Shown: positions 9,529 to 21,790 of the stretch, one piece after another | How the letters are laid out: every line of letters begins with the position of its first letter | Numbering within the stretch: position 1 is the stretch's first letter | NCBI RefSeq assembly: GCF_029633865.1 | Contig: NC_079224.1 | Location: forward strand, 21,230,494-21,294,493 | Length of the DNA stretch: 64,000 bases | DNA from: Lampris incognitus | Lineage: Eukaryota; Chordata; Actinopteri; Lampriformes; Lampridae | Direction: 5' to 3' | Position numbers and translations under genes: made by a program | The notes under the pieces: generated by a model | What the model was told of the DNA's origin: nothing | The model's database searches: none | Seen by the model: the letters and a program-made list of their open reading frames with translations, nothing else

Positions 9529-10870
9529 TGGATGTCGGATACTATTCAAAACAGAATCGTCAAAATGTTTGCTCATGCAGTAGATTGTTTCTGAAACTCA
9601 GCACTGTTCATTTTTTTTGGGACTTACTGAACGACAGACATCAGTGCATGTGAGCAATTCTCGTGCTGTTTGCAGTTTGTGGATTCCTCTCGTTTGACAG
9701 CACATAACGTATTCCTGGAGTTTTACAATGTGCGTGACTCATCAGCAGAAACACTGTTTTCATGCGTTTAAGACATTTTCCTGCATTTTAATTTGCCTAT
9801 CGAATGTCTGCAAGGATATTGTTTCAATGGTGCATCTAATATGTCTGGGCGTTTCAATGGTGTCCAAGCAAAATAGTCCCAGTATGTCCACTGCAGTAAC
9901 CACGCATTGGACCTTGTCCTACAGAAGGTAGCGAGTGAAGTGAGGCTAGTTGCTGACACATTAAACTTTGTCCAACGAGTTTTTGTTTTCATTCGAGAAT
10001 CATCAAAATGCAAAAGTCTTTTTCAGTCACTTTTTGGAACCAAAGAGGTGTTGTGCAATTTCTCGGGTGATGCCCTACTCCAGTGGTGCCCAACCCTACT
10101 CCTGGAGAGCTACCATTCTGGTGTTTTTCACTCCAACCCTAATTTAACACTCTTGATTCTACTAATTGCCTTCTGACCAAGACCTTCATTAATGAATCAG
10201 ATGTGTTAAATCAGTGTTGGAGTGAAAACCGGCAGCTGGGTAGCTCTCCAGGAGCGGGGTTGGGCACCACTGTGGTGCTGCATCCACACTAATGCCATCT
10301 CACGAGTTATCTCAGTGTACGTGGCACTTCTCGAGACTCTAAAAACATTGGAGACGAGTGATGAAACGTATGTCAGGAAATGTATGAACTGATTCAACCT
10401 TCTTTGATTGGAGACAGACAAGACAATGAGGGTTGAAACCCAAGCCAAGATTTCTGGACTGTATACACAAGCAAAGAAATCGAGGATATATTTCGGCTTG
10501 GTGTGCAGTGAGGCTCTTTTCGGGCCTTCCGAGACAGTGGCCAAAAGTCTTCAAAGGTGCAGCACTGGAATGCATCAAGGTCCTAAGGGCAATGGATGCA
10601 AACAGTGAGGGAGAGCGGTTCAGTAAAGCAACTTGTGGACAAAGTTAACACCTATGTTGCCTGCAACAATGTGGAACTTTGTTGAACTTTGTTTGTGTCT
10701 CCCCGTGTCAGCTGCCTCATCAGAAAGATCATTTGCCACCCTATGGCGACTTCAATTTTGGCTGTAAAGCACCACGAGCCAGAAGAGATTGACACCTCTA
10801 GCTATAATGCATGTTCACAGCAACACCTTGAACAGGTTGGATGTACAATCCCTCGTTAGATGTTAGACGT
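9529..10870 (+). pseudogene. hAT-superfamily transposase, decayed (ZMYM1-like/DUF4371 type)
   Basis: From about 9629 one frame reads through a typical hAT transposase core: 'TTDISACEQF', then 'GYCFNGASNMSGRFNG' (about 9807), then 'CSNHALDLVLQ' (about 9888), then a helical region. It is interrupted by a MITE at 10081-10272. It resumes with a 'KSRIYFGLVCSEALFG' segment (about 10475-10520) and ends with the C-terminal hAT dimerisation region 'VSAASSERSFATL' (about 10705-10745). In-frame stops occur near 9769, 9870 and 10764. The usual Asp of the CxDGASNM box is Asn here. No terminal repeats were placed with confidence. It borders, and may have truncated, the Gypsy copy. Clearly dead. Confidence 0.75.
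10081..10272. mobile_element. 192-bp palindromic MITE inside the hAT pseudogene
   Basis: The termini are perfect inverted repeats over 16 bp (CAGTGGTGCCCAACCC / GGGTTGGGCACCACTG). The homology extends inward through 'CTGGAGAGCTACC' and 'GGTAGCTCTCCAG' and, less perfectly, to the centre, so the element can fold on itself. The CAGTG termini suggest a hAT-type non-autonomous element. A clean 8-bp target duplication is not visible. Confidence 0.8.
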
Positions 10871-11312
10871 AACGGAAGGCCACATTTGGCGCCCTATAAT
10901 TTCAGGTAAGACATGGGTTTATTGATAACACTGCCGCTGTGCAGTGAATGTTTTCTGCACTTGTTATAATAGCAAATCTGTAATTTTTTATTTCTTTTAG
11001 CAGCGCTGCCGCCATGCACTTGGTTTTCGTTGTTTGTGTAGCCTAAATCAGTTGTAATAACAGAATGACGTGTTTGTTGTTGTCGTGCCACCATACAGTT
11101 TGTGTTGTGGTTGTTGCTGTTGCTTATTGGTTCTACGTGTTAAAAGAGAGCTGAATAACCGTCCAACCGTTTCTGCCCAGTTTGTTGTTGCCTGTGCAGA
11201 TCGAACACAAAAGGGCGGATTCCTGAAAAAAAATTGCCCGTCTTTGGTCTTTTGCCATTACAAATCTGCTGCACACGCGCCTTACAAACAAAACAATGAC
11301 GTCATACTGTAG
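10871..11312. other. No gene recognised
   Basis: The short open frames are Cys/Val-rich and have no splice context. No repeat family was identified. Confidence 0.4.
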
Positions 11313-11710
11313 CGACCGGGAGAGGCGGTCGCTCTGATTGTCGGCGGTTCGCGAATTTCCGAAAATTCGCCGGCGGTTCTGCGCTGGGGGAGCGCAATGG
11401 CTGATGGGACTGATAATGTGAGATTTAAAATTGTGTTTTAAGTATGTGGTGTTGATGTTGTGGTTATTCTTGTGTTGTAGGAGACCGTTTACTGACAGAC
11501 TGACTGTAGGGCCGTGACTCGGACTGATGTCGCCACTTGGGACATGGGGGGGGGGCTCGTTACGTTGTCAGTTCTGGTCCGTTCTGACTGGTGTGAGTAA
11601 AAGATCACTCCAGGGGTCGTGCGGTGTATGGGACACGGGAGTTGCGATTAAAACGAGAGTTCTGCCTCTCGACTCATTTTTCCACGCCGGCTCGTCCCAA
11701 TACTTTTCGT
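11313..11710 (+). mobile_element. Possible solo LTR, GC-rich with hairpins
   Basis: The segment starts TGTAGCGACC and contains two nearby inverted repeats: GCGACC/GGTCGC around 11315-11335 and GCGAATTTCC/GAAAATTCGC around 11349-11370. It has an ATTAAA signal near 11648 followed by 'CTCATTTTTCCACGCCGGCTCG', as at the R/U5 end of some fish LTRs. No internal region or second LTR is attached. A CpG-rich upstream part of the ipo13 promoter is the alternative. Confidence 0.35.
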
Positions 11711-11978
11711 TTTAGTTGGCAGACGCAGACCCCCCCCCCATCCCCACACTTAAAACATTTTCCCGCGCGCCTGGTAGAATTTACTGTAAGAAGAAGAAAA
11801 AAAATGTACGCGTATCAAGTCACGGTGCTGAGAGGAAAAGGAAGTTTTCCAAGGACCTGCACGTAATTTATAAATGATGGGAATTCAGCTAACATCAACT
11901 TTTGAGAACAAAGTCAAATTGTTATGAGCGAATCAACGACGAACGTTTCAGTTCAGACACTGTCATGCCCCTTGCACA

Positions 11979-12041
<63 letters not shown>

Positions 12042-12042
12042 A
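11979..12042. repeat. (AC)n microsatellite
   Basis: An AC run upstream of the ipo13 promoter region. Confidence 0.95.
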
Positions 12043-12179
12043 CCAAACAGCAACAAAGACACCGTACCTTTTGTCTGCGAGGAGCTGGTAAGGACCACCA
12101 GTGCACAAAACACCAAATTAGTCGCCAAATTCATCTCATTCACTGTCGATCCCCGGAGGGAGCACAATAACAAAATCTA

Positions 12180-12942
12180 CAAACGGCGGCGCCTCCTCAC
12201 GCTTCGCCCTGTGCTTTGGGGAGAGGCTCGTTTCCGTTACGTTATATGACAGGGCACATCATCACCGGCGCTAAAAATATCCTTAGGGAGTCGGGCAGAA
12301 GAGAGGTACAGGGGTGGGGCCGCCGCCAGCATGTGACATGCCCGATGTCGGAAAGCAGACGCTGCTCCGCGCTCTCGCAGAGAGATCTATTTGACGCCGC
12401 GACGCGTCGCTATTTTCTTTTTGTCATAATTCACGAATCACACCATCATCCGTCATCCCGACGTGCAGTCCCACTACTCGCAGACGGGGCATGCTGTGGT
12501 GGGTGGATGGGTGGGAGGGAGGGGGTCTCAGTGCGTCAGAGGCGCATCTGTTTGTGCGTCAGGCGCGCCAGTCTTTTTCACTACATGTGCTGTTGTCGAT
12601 CTGTGGACACGGAACTGACTTCATCTATGGAGTAGCTACGCTTGCTATCTTTTTGCCATTTTTTTGCTTTAGATAAATAAGGTGATTTCAGTTGCATTTA
12701 CACAGAACCGTTTTGTTTGTTTTTTTTTTGCCCTTTTTTAAATCGTATAATGTGAAGACGTCAACTTCAACAGGTCAGTATCGAGGTCAGCACGAGGGCG
12801 TCTTGACGACTGGATGACCTCCGTCGTCCCCAAAAATTCCCAATAATTTTTTTTTTTTGTTAATATTTTTTTTCTTTTTTTATTGGTTAGGCCTTCGAAT
12901 CACACCTCAATAAAAACTGGTTGGTCTCATTTGCTGTCCCAG
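12180..12942 (+). promoter_or_regulatory. ipo13: ipo13 upstream region and probable 5' UTR
   Basis: CpG-rich sequence (12180-12420) is followed by a T-rich stretch (12715-12885) and then the start codon. 'TCATTTGCTGTCCCAG' directly precedes the ATG at 12943 and looks like a splice acceptor. The first coding exon may therefore be joined to an upstream non-coding exon inside the CpG-rich part. The transcription start cannot be fixed from sequence alone. Confidence 0.4.
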
Positions 12943-15900
12943 ATGGATGATGATACTTCAGCCAGTCCGGCACAGAGCGCGGCGGATGTGCAGATAACGG
13001 TGGAGAACGTGGAGTCTGTAAGTCGTCACCACGTCAACACAACTGTGCCGAATTTCTATCAACAGTGTTAAACATAGCAATTTTCCTTACAGGTTGCAAA
13101 ACTGAGCATCTGCCTTTGTGGTTAGCTATAAGAACTGAAAGTTGTTGATACTGATTTTTTTTTGACACAAGACTGCAGGAAATATTGCACCAATGCGGGT
13201 AAACCCAGTAACTGTAAAGATGATGGCAGTCCAAAAGTTTATGTGGGCTTCAGGCATAACGACCTTTTGTAACATGATGCCGGCTATAAGCATATGCTGT
13301 CCTAATAATAACCATCCCCATGTGCTTGGGATTAGTTGCCATGGAGAACACATATTTTTTATGCCCTCCAAACAATTGGTCATACACCTGTGCAGATGCA
13401 TAGGCACTAAAATTTCACATGAAATAACAGGTGCTCTTTTTGAGACACTTGGGCAAGATGCCCATGATTCTTATGTGCGAGCTGTTCTGCACGAATTTGC
13501 ACACTGATGCAAATATTCATATTCGCCTTTAACATGCCTCTTCGGTAAATGATACTGATGAATGTGTAGTATATGGTCATAATTGAATGAATTTGGTTGC
13601 AAGTTCCACCTACTGTTACCCTCCTTATCCTACCCATCCGCAATTTGCTGTAAAATCAAAGCGGCCATCATACTAAATTGTCCTGTTCCTCTTGTCCTTG
13701 TATCTGCAGGCTCTCTGTCAGCTTTACTATGACCCAGACATGGAGCATAAGAATGGGGCCCAGAGGTGGCTGACACAGGCCCAGGCCTCTGCACAAGCAT
13801 GGCAGTTCTGCTGGGCTCTGCTGGGCCCTGGCAAGGTCTGTGTTTTGTTTGTTTGGGTTTTTTTTCTATTTCACTGCCCTTACCTTCCACTTTAAATGTA
13901 TACTTGTTGCAAAGGGATCTTGGGGAAACTAAACAGAAAAAAAAATGACATGTTTCTCTGCAGAGCAATCATGCATGGAGAGGTGCTGAACAATGCTCTG
14001 TATACGTATTATAGTTGTGTGGTTATAGTTATTTTGTATGACAAATTTAATTATTTTATGATGTTAGTATATTAGAAGTCTGTTGAGTTGCACCTTGCTC
14101 TGACCAAGTCTGAACTGTTCCTTGTTTTTCTATCTGTACTATCTATGACGGGATGTCAACAAAATCTTACGAGTGACATGATAGCTGAGACAAACATCTG
14201 AATATAAGCAACCTCTCTGCTCAGCGCATTGATCACCGGGGGTATGCTCATGAATAGAGCTGAACGATATCGAAAAAAAATGAAATTGCAGTTCTGTTTT
14301 TTATTTGTAATGCAGGAGTTACATGATTTCACCAAATTCATCCCCACATTCATGCAGCGTTTAACTTCACTTGCTCCATTTGGAAAGATTTGATCCCTGT
14401 GGCAATGATTAGAGAGATTTTAGAGGAGGAAATGAGGCAGTTGATTCAACATGACAGTCAACACCGTACTTATTATGCACTTTGCTTACCCTTAAAGAAG
14501 GGAGCTCTGTGAATGAATGAAGGAAGAATGGCCTCGTAGAAAGGATCCAGGAGATCACAGGAGGCTTCATATCACTGCCCCCCAGTTCCTTCAAGCTGCA
14601 ATACCACGTATGGGAATTAACATGATGAAATGGATCATTTAAAACGTCACTGCAAAAATACAAACGTCTTAGATTAAAAACTAATTTTAAATGACCAAAA
14701 ATAGAAAATAAATAAACAGCAACTATACATCAGTTTCCTGAGTGTTTTTTAAAAAAAAAATAACACAAACAGCTATAAACTTTACTAAACGACCTTGCTA
14801 GTTTTTATTTTCTATCAAGTGTAATGTGAATGATCGGCCCAATTTGCCTTACCTCGCATCCTTTGCTGTATGACTATTGCACACGCAAACATTGCAATGT
14901 CAATGCTGAAACAATACATTGTTCAGTCCTACTGTTAAATGAAAGCCAATTTCCCCTCGGGGATGAATAAAGTATTCTGATTCTGATTAAATCAACTCTA
15001 TTTCTCTTGGCTCTGTCATAACAGCTCCCAGTGATTCAGTTCTTTGGTGCCAGCACCCTCCACACCAAGATTTCTCGTCACTGGGGGGACCTGCACACAG
15101 ACCAGCAGCAGAGCCTGAGGATGCAGCTTCTCTCCCACATCTTGCAGTTCTCCACAGGGCCCAAGATGGTGCTGACCAGGCTGTGTGTAGCTCTGGCCTC
15201 CTTGACTCTGAACCTGACACCTCATTCGTGGCCCCGACCCGTAGCAGACATCGTGAGGGTGTTCCAACCAGAGAAAGCTGACTCTGAAGGCAGTGAAATG
15301 GCAGGTTCGGCTGCTGTGGGGGCTGAGCAGGACCCTCATGCCCACTGCCTAGCACTGCTGGAGCTCCTCACTGTCCTGCCAGAGGAGTTCCAGAGTAGCC
15401 GGCTGGTGCAGGCCCGTCGTACCCAGCTGAGGGAGGCTCTGGCGGGGGAGTGGGCGGTGGTGTGCCCCTTACTGCGGCAGCTACTACAGGACCAGGACTC
15501 TCCGAACCAGGTGAAGGAGAGGGTCCTGCGCTGTCTGTCCAGCTGGGTGGGGCTGAATGTGCCGCTAGGAGAAAGTCAGGGATTGGTCCAGGACTGTTTC
15601 ATGGCACTGTCAAACTCAGAGCTCTTCGAAACAGCTGTGGAGACAATAGTGACCGCCATCTCACAGCCTGACTGCCAGAGGTGAGCTGTCACTTCATGGT
15701 GTCACAATTATCCTGGAGCATCATCATAGCAATCCACAAATGTAGACTGACAAATTATCCACAACCGTAGACTGCTTGGCCCATTATCTATAGTGTGTGT
15801 GTATATGAGTGTGTTCATACTCAATTGTGTGATTATGCATATGCAGGTACACTGATGCTCTGGTGAACCTAATGCCCCTGGTGCTTGGTCTTCATGACCA

Positions 15901-18900
15901 GCTAAAAGCAGCAGTTCAGGAAGGAGACATGGAGACCACGCATGGCATCTGTCGCATTGCTGTTGCCCTTGGAGAAACACACTCCAGGTTAACACAGAAA
16001 ATGAGACACACATACACACACAGTCACTCACACATACAAATTCTCTCATCCTATAGATTTACCATTTGGCGTCCTTGACTCGCTTCTGTCTTAATTTTGG
16101 AATTTTGTCTCCATGTTTGACAGGATCTTATTGGAGCAAGTGGAGCATTGGCAAGAATACTTGGCCTTGGTCAATATGATTCTGTTCTGTACTGGCATCC
16201 CAGGACACTACCCTGTCAGCGAGACCACCAGCACTCTTACACTCACATTCTGGTACACCATGCAGGTGCGTGGACAGCATAATGTTAAGTGACAGTGTTT
16301 TAACATTTCGTTGCACTATATCCCTTCTCCTTTTGAGATTTCCCTTTTGGAACATGGTTGAAACATGAAGTGTCACACGCAGAAATTTGGACTCAAATTT
16401 AATTTATGACACAGCTACACTGGTGAGTTTGTGTTTTCGTGTACATTTTTTATTTTTGGATTTTTTCCCCCCTTTTTCTCCTAATTGTTCCCGGCCAATT
16501 ACCACACTCCTCCGAGCCGTCACGGTCACTGCTCCACCCCCTCTGCCGACCCAGGGAGGGCTGCAGACTACCACATGCCTCCTCAGATACATGGGGAGTC
16601 GCCAGCCGCTTCTTTTCACCTGACAGTGAGGAAATTCGCCAGGGAGACATAGCGCATGGGAGGATCATGCTATTCCCCCCAGTTCCCAATCCCCCCATAA
16701 CGGGTGTCCCGACCGACCAGAGGAGGCACTAGTGCAGCGACCAGGACACATATACTCACATCCGGCTTCCCACCCGCAGACACGGCCAATTGTGTATGTA
16801 GGGACGCCCGACCAAGCCGGAGGTAACATTGGGACTCGAACCAGTGATCCCTGTGTTGGTAGGCAACAGAATAGACTGCTACGCTACCCGAACACCCTTT
16901 CATGTAAAGTTACCTGTCAAAATTTTGATATGCCAGATTTTTCCCCCCCACCAAATTGTATTATAAAGAATACATAAGATACATTCCCCCTGCTTGTCTT
17001 TTCAAAGTTATCCTATTGTTTACAGATGGTACGTTGTGCACTGGGCAATGCCCATTTGTGTGATTGCTATGCACAAGCATGGACGGCATAATGCTGTTTG
17101 TTCGCCTCAGTACTGCTTGCTAAACAAATTCTTTGCCAGCATTCCCATCATGCACTCTTGGCTATATCTCTGTGATACTGACATATGACATTGTTCATCT
17201 ACTTTGTTACTGGGATCTCCTAATGTGCACTTACACTAAATCCACTTGACATTTTTTGGCTATGATGTGATTATGATTTAGCGCTCTGTGTTGCCAGTTG
17301 GGGACACAAATGTTTATCTGCTAATTACTGACTCCCTTGTTAGACATTTGGGATAAAAGTGTCTGATAGATGGGCGTCTGGGCGGCGTAGCAGTCTATTC
17401 TGTTGCCTACCAACACAGGGAACGCCGGTTTGAATCCCCGTGTTACCTCCGGCTTGGTCGGGCGTCCCTACAGACACAACTGGCCGTGTCTGCGGGTGGG
17501 AAGCCGGATGTGGGTATGTGTCCTGGTCACTGCACTAGCACCTCCTCTGGTTGGTCAGGGCGCCTGTTCGGGGGTGAGGGGGAACTGGGGGGAAAGCGTG
17601 ATCCTCCCACACTCTACGTCCCCCTGGTGAAACTCCTCACTGTCAGGTGAAAAGAAGCGGCTGGTGATTCCACATGTATCAGAGGAGGCATGTGGTAGTC
17701 TGCAGCCCTCCCCGGATTGGCAGAGGGAATGGAGCAGTGACCGGGGTGGCTCAGAGAGCGGGGTAATTGGCCAGGTACAATTGGGGAGAAAAAAAGGGGG
17801 GAAAAAAAACAAAAAAAAAAGTGTCCGATAGATGACTAAATGCAAATGTAAACGTAAGATAGCCAATATAGTATACCCAACCACAATACATCCCTTAACA
17901 TCACCACACAGTCATTTTCACTTACCTCAATCCAGCTGCAACTGGGTAAACCCTGTTCTTCTTTCTCACTTAGAGAAATTCTATATTTTTTGGTTCCTGC
18001 AAGCAAACAAATCAGTGTGCCTTTTCTCTTTAAGCTTATTAATTTGATGAAAGGTTGAAACACCATTGTGACTTTTAAAATCTTGGTGTTCGAGGTTCAT
18101 TTTGTTTGATTTTTGTTTTTACATACATTATTTTCTGCAGATCTTCCCCATCAAGGTGTTCAGTGAATTTGAGCTACATTCAAAAATCGCCTCAACTGCT
18201 TATCTCACAGATAATCTGTGTCATGTACGTTACTATTACTTGAATGTTGCAGGATGACATCTTGTCATTTGACGAGGAGAAGCAGGCGATCTACCTGCAG
18301 GTCTATCGGCCAGTTTACTTCCAGCTGGTGGACGTGTTGCTCCATAAGTCCCACTACCCCTCCCAGGAAGAGTACGCCTCCTGGTCCTCTGACGACAAGG
18401 AGCAGTTCAGAATATACAGGTAAGAGCTACCGCGCCTGTCATATTACGCTTCAAGAGACAATAAAATATTACACATAGCAGCATTAGCTCTTTTTCACTG
18501 GGCTAACTGAAAATTGATTTTAAAATTATGTAAAACTGCATCATTGTGAAGCAACAAAGACTTAAAGATCTGATTCAGCTTTGATTTTTTTTTGCATGTT
18601 TTGCATGGCAGAGTGGACATCTCTGACACCCTGATGTATGTGTATGAGATGCTAGGGGCAGAGCTCCTCAGTAACCTCTACGACCGGCTGGGCAGACTGC
18701 TGATGGACTCAGAGAAGTCTGCTGTGTGGCAGGTAAAATTAATCCTCGCCTCCTGTGAGAATGAAACGCAGAGCTGGACATTGTTTACCTTAACTAATCT
18801 CAGACTGTATAGTTTCTGGAAGTGAGACCATTATAACATTGCCGACAGAAGACTTTACACAGTCGTTCTCATCATTGTCACATCCTAATTCTTTCACAAG

Positions 18901-21708
18901 CCTTCTCTTGCTCTCTGTAACTCTTCTTTGTCTGCTCTTTCTCCTCCTTTCTTGAACGGTCTCTGCACCTTTTTCCATCTCAAGGACACTGAGGCCCTGT
19001 TGTTTGGCTTCCAGTCCATAGCGGAGACCATCGATGTGAACTACTCTGACGTTATCCCTGGACTTATTGGCCTGATTCCCAGAATCAACATCAGCAATGT
19101 CATGCTGGCAGACACGGTCATGTACACAATAGGTACCTCCCCAGTTCCCATTTCTCCCCTGGTTCTGCTTGTTGTTTTCTTTTCTTTCATGATGTTTATC
19201 CTGCATCTTGCTCCCACCTCTTCGTTTGCACTGCCTCCCCCGTCTACCTCCCCCACTCTTTTTTCTCTCTGTTTCACACACTTTTTTCTTCTCCAACATA
19301 TGCGTGAATGAGAGGGAGGACAGTGGAATGGTGAGGATGCAAGGAGTAGAGGTGACTGTGAGGGCAATTCATATATGTTGTATGTTGCTTACTTTTAATC
19401 TTTGACCACAGATCAGCTATACTATGCCTACATTGTTTGAACAGATGCCTTGGGGGCTCATATGTACTAGGACAAGGAAGGGGTTTAAAGGCACCTCTTC
19501 TTATGCCAAATGGTCAGGGCCTGATAACAGAGGGAGGTGTGAAAGCCATTTGAGTGTCACGAGAAGTGGTCCTGGAGGGTCCTCGCAGAAGGTGAGGACA
19601 AACGGAGATGAACTCTTGGAACAATAAACAAGTTCTGTTACCCAGCAGGAGGACAGTTCACCAAGATAATTTGTCTTCTCCAAGACAGGATGAGAGAGAG
19701 ACTCTAAGTATACACCATTGTGGTGGAAACTACGTCCTGTTCATGATAAAAGAGACTCTGGGTACATATCATTGTGATCAAAGCAATGGGCGTTGTTCTA
19801 CTGTATGGTATAAAGATGGTGTGCTCAGAGATTGGGGCACGCACAAGTGTCTGAGCTTGTGCGTCTGTTCATTGAACATATATTAAAACCGAGGTTTTTG
19901 TCTCACTCCACATTTAATGTCAGAGTGGAATTAAATAATTGTCACGGCAGTGACGAAGGTGTATGAGTTTAAATACTTGGGGTCAACTGTCCAAAGTAAA
20001 ACGGAGTGCAGAAGAGGTGAAGAAGAGAGTGCAGGCAGGGTGGAGTGGGTGGAGAAATGTGTCAGGAGTGATTTGTGGCAGAAGGGTACCAGCAAGAGTT
20101 AAAGGGAAGGTTTACAAGATGGTTGTGGGACCAGCTATGTTATATGGTTTGGAGACAGTAGCACTGACCAAAAGACAGGAGGCGGAGCTGGAGGTGGCAG
20201 AGTTGAAGATGCTTAAGATTTTCATTGGGAGTGATGATGAAGGACAGGATTAGGAATGAGTATATTAGAGGGACCGTTCAGGTTGGACGGTTTGGAGACA
20301 AAGCAAGAGAGGCAAGATTGAGATGGTTTGGACATGTGTGGAGGAGAGATGCTGGGTATATTGGGAGAAGGATGCTGAATATGGAGCTGCCAGGGAAGAG
20401 GAAAAGAGGAAGGCCAAAGAGGAGGCTTATGGATGTGGTGAGGGAGGATATGCAGGTGGCTGGTGTGACAGAGGAAGATGCAGAGGACAGGAAAAAATGG
20501 AAACAGATGATTCGCTGTGGCGACCCCTAACGGGAGCAGCCAGAATTAGTATTATTAGTTTTCTTCTCCAACAACTTGTCTGTATTGCCCTGACAGCTTA
20601 GACAGACTCAAAAAAAGCAGCCCCTGTACCCCAATAAGGGGGTTAGGTGTGATTTCTAGCTTAGTGCTGACCTCTATCGTTCAATGATGTGATAACAACA
20701 AGTCAGAATATACAGATCAAGCGAATTCAAATAGAAAGATAGCAAAGGTAGAGAATTAGCCAGTCGAGTGATAGCAAGACAACAGATCTACAGTCTGTCA
20801 GTACATGTCAGTGAGCTGTGATTGCTGCACAGTTCACTGGAGACTGAGAAAGGTCTTTGTTTTTTGTTTTTTTTTGGGGTGGGTCTTCAAACAACTACAA
20901 AAGCACTCAGCTGGCCCAGCTCCTGTCTTTGAATGCAGAAACCAATGGAGTAGGTGGGGTATAAGTTGTCTGTGTGCTCCTCACGTGTATGTGGCCTTTT
21001 GTTTATGCAAGTCTGAAGAGCCTGACGTCTGCCAAGCATAAGTAATGTATTAACCATGAGAGTGATTCCTGGGTTTGCTGATTTGGTCTAAGATTGTGGT
21101 AACCTAGCAAAAAACAGAACTATACTGTTATAGTTGACTGCATCACATCTGCAACAGTATCAGATCGAGCTGGATCGAGCCACCTTGCTAACGTTTCAAT
21201 CCACATTTTCTTGCTTGACCTCTCATGGCCTCTAGGGTCCCTGGCTGAGTGGTTGGCTGACCACCCTGTGATGCTGAGTGGCATATTACCCATGGTGCTC
21301 CAGGGCCTCATGAAGCCAGAGCTCTCTGTGTCCAGCGTGTCCACCCTGAAGAGGATCTGCCGGGAGTGCCGGCATGATCTTGGCCCCCACGTCAGCGACA
21401 TCATGACAGTATCACAGGTCCGACCGGGGTCATAAATGTGATCATACCATCCATATCAACATGTCTGTCTTGTGTTAATGTATTTGGGTTTTAGTTAGCT
21501 GCCAGATGATAAAACAACAAGTTGATGAATTTTATTTTTCTAAAAGCTACCTGTTCACTTTCATAGGATGCACTGCTTAAAGAAATCCATAAGGTCAGTA
21601 GGCACGCAGTATTCATATTTTATCAATTCTGTCTTACTTGAATACACCAGATTCCTCTCTGTGGACAGATTTTATGATATATGCGTCTTGTGTATGTGTG
21701 CGTGCCTG

Positions 21709-21790
<82 letters not shown>

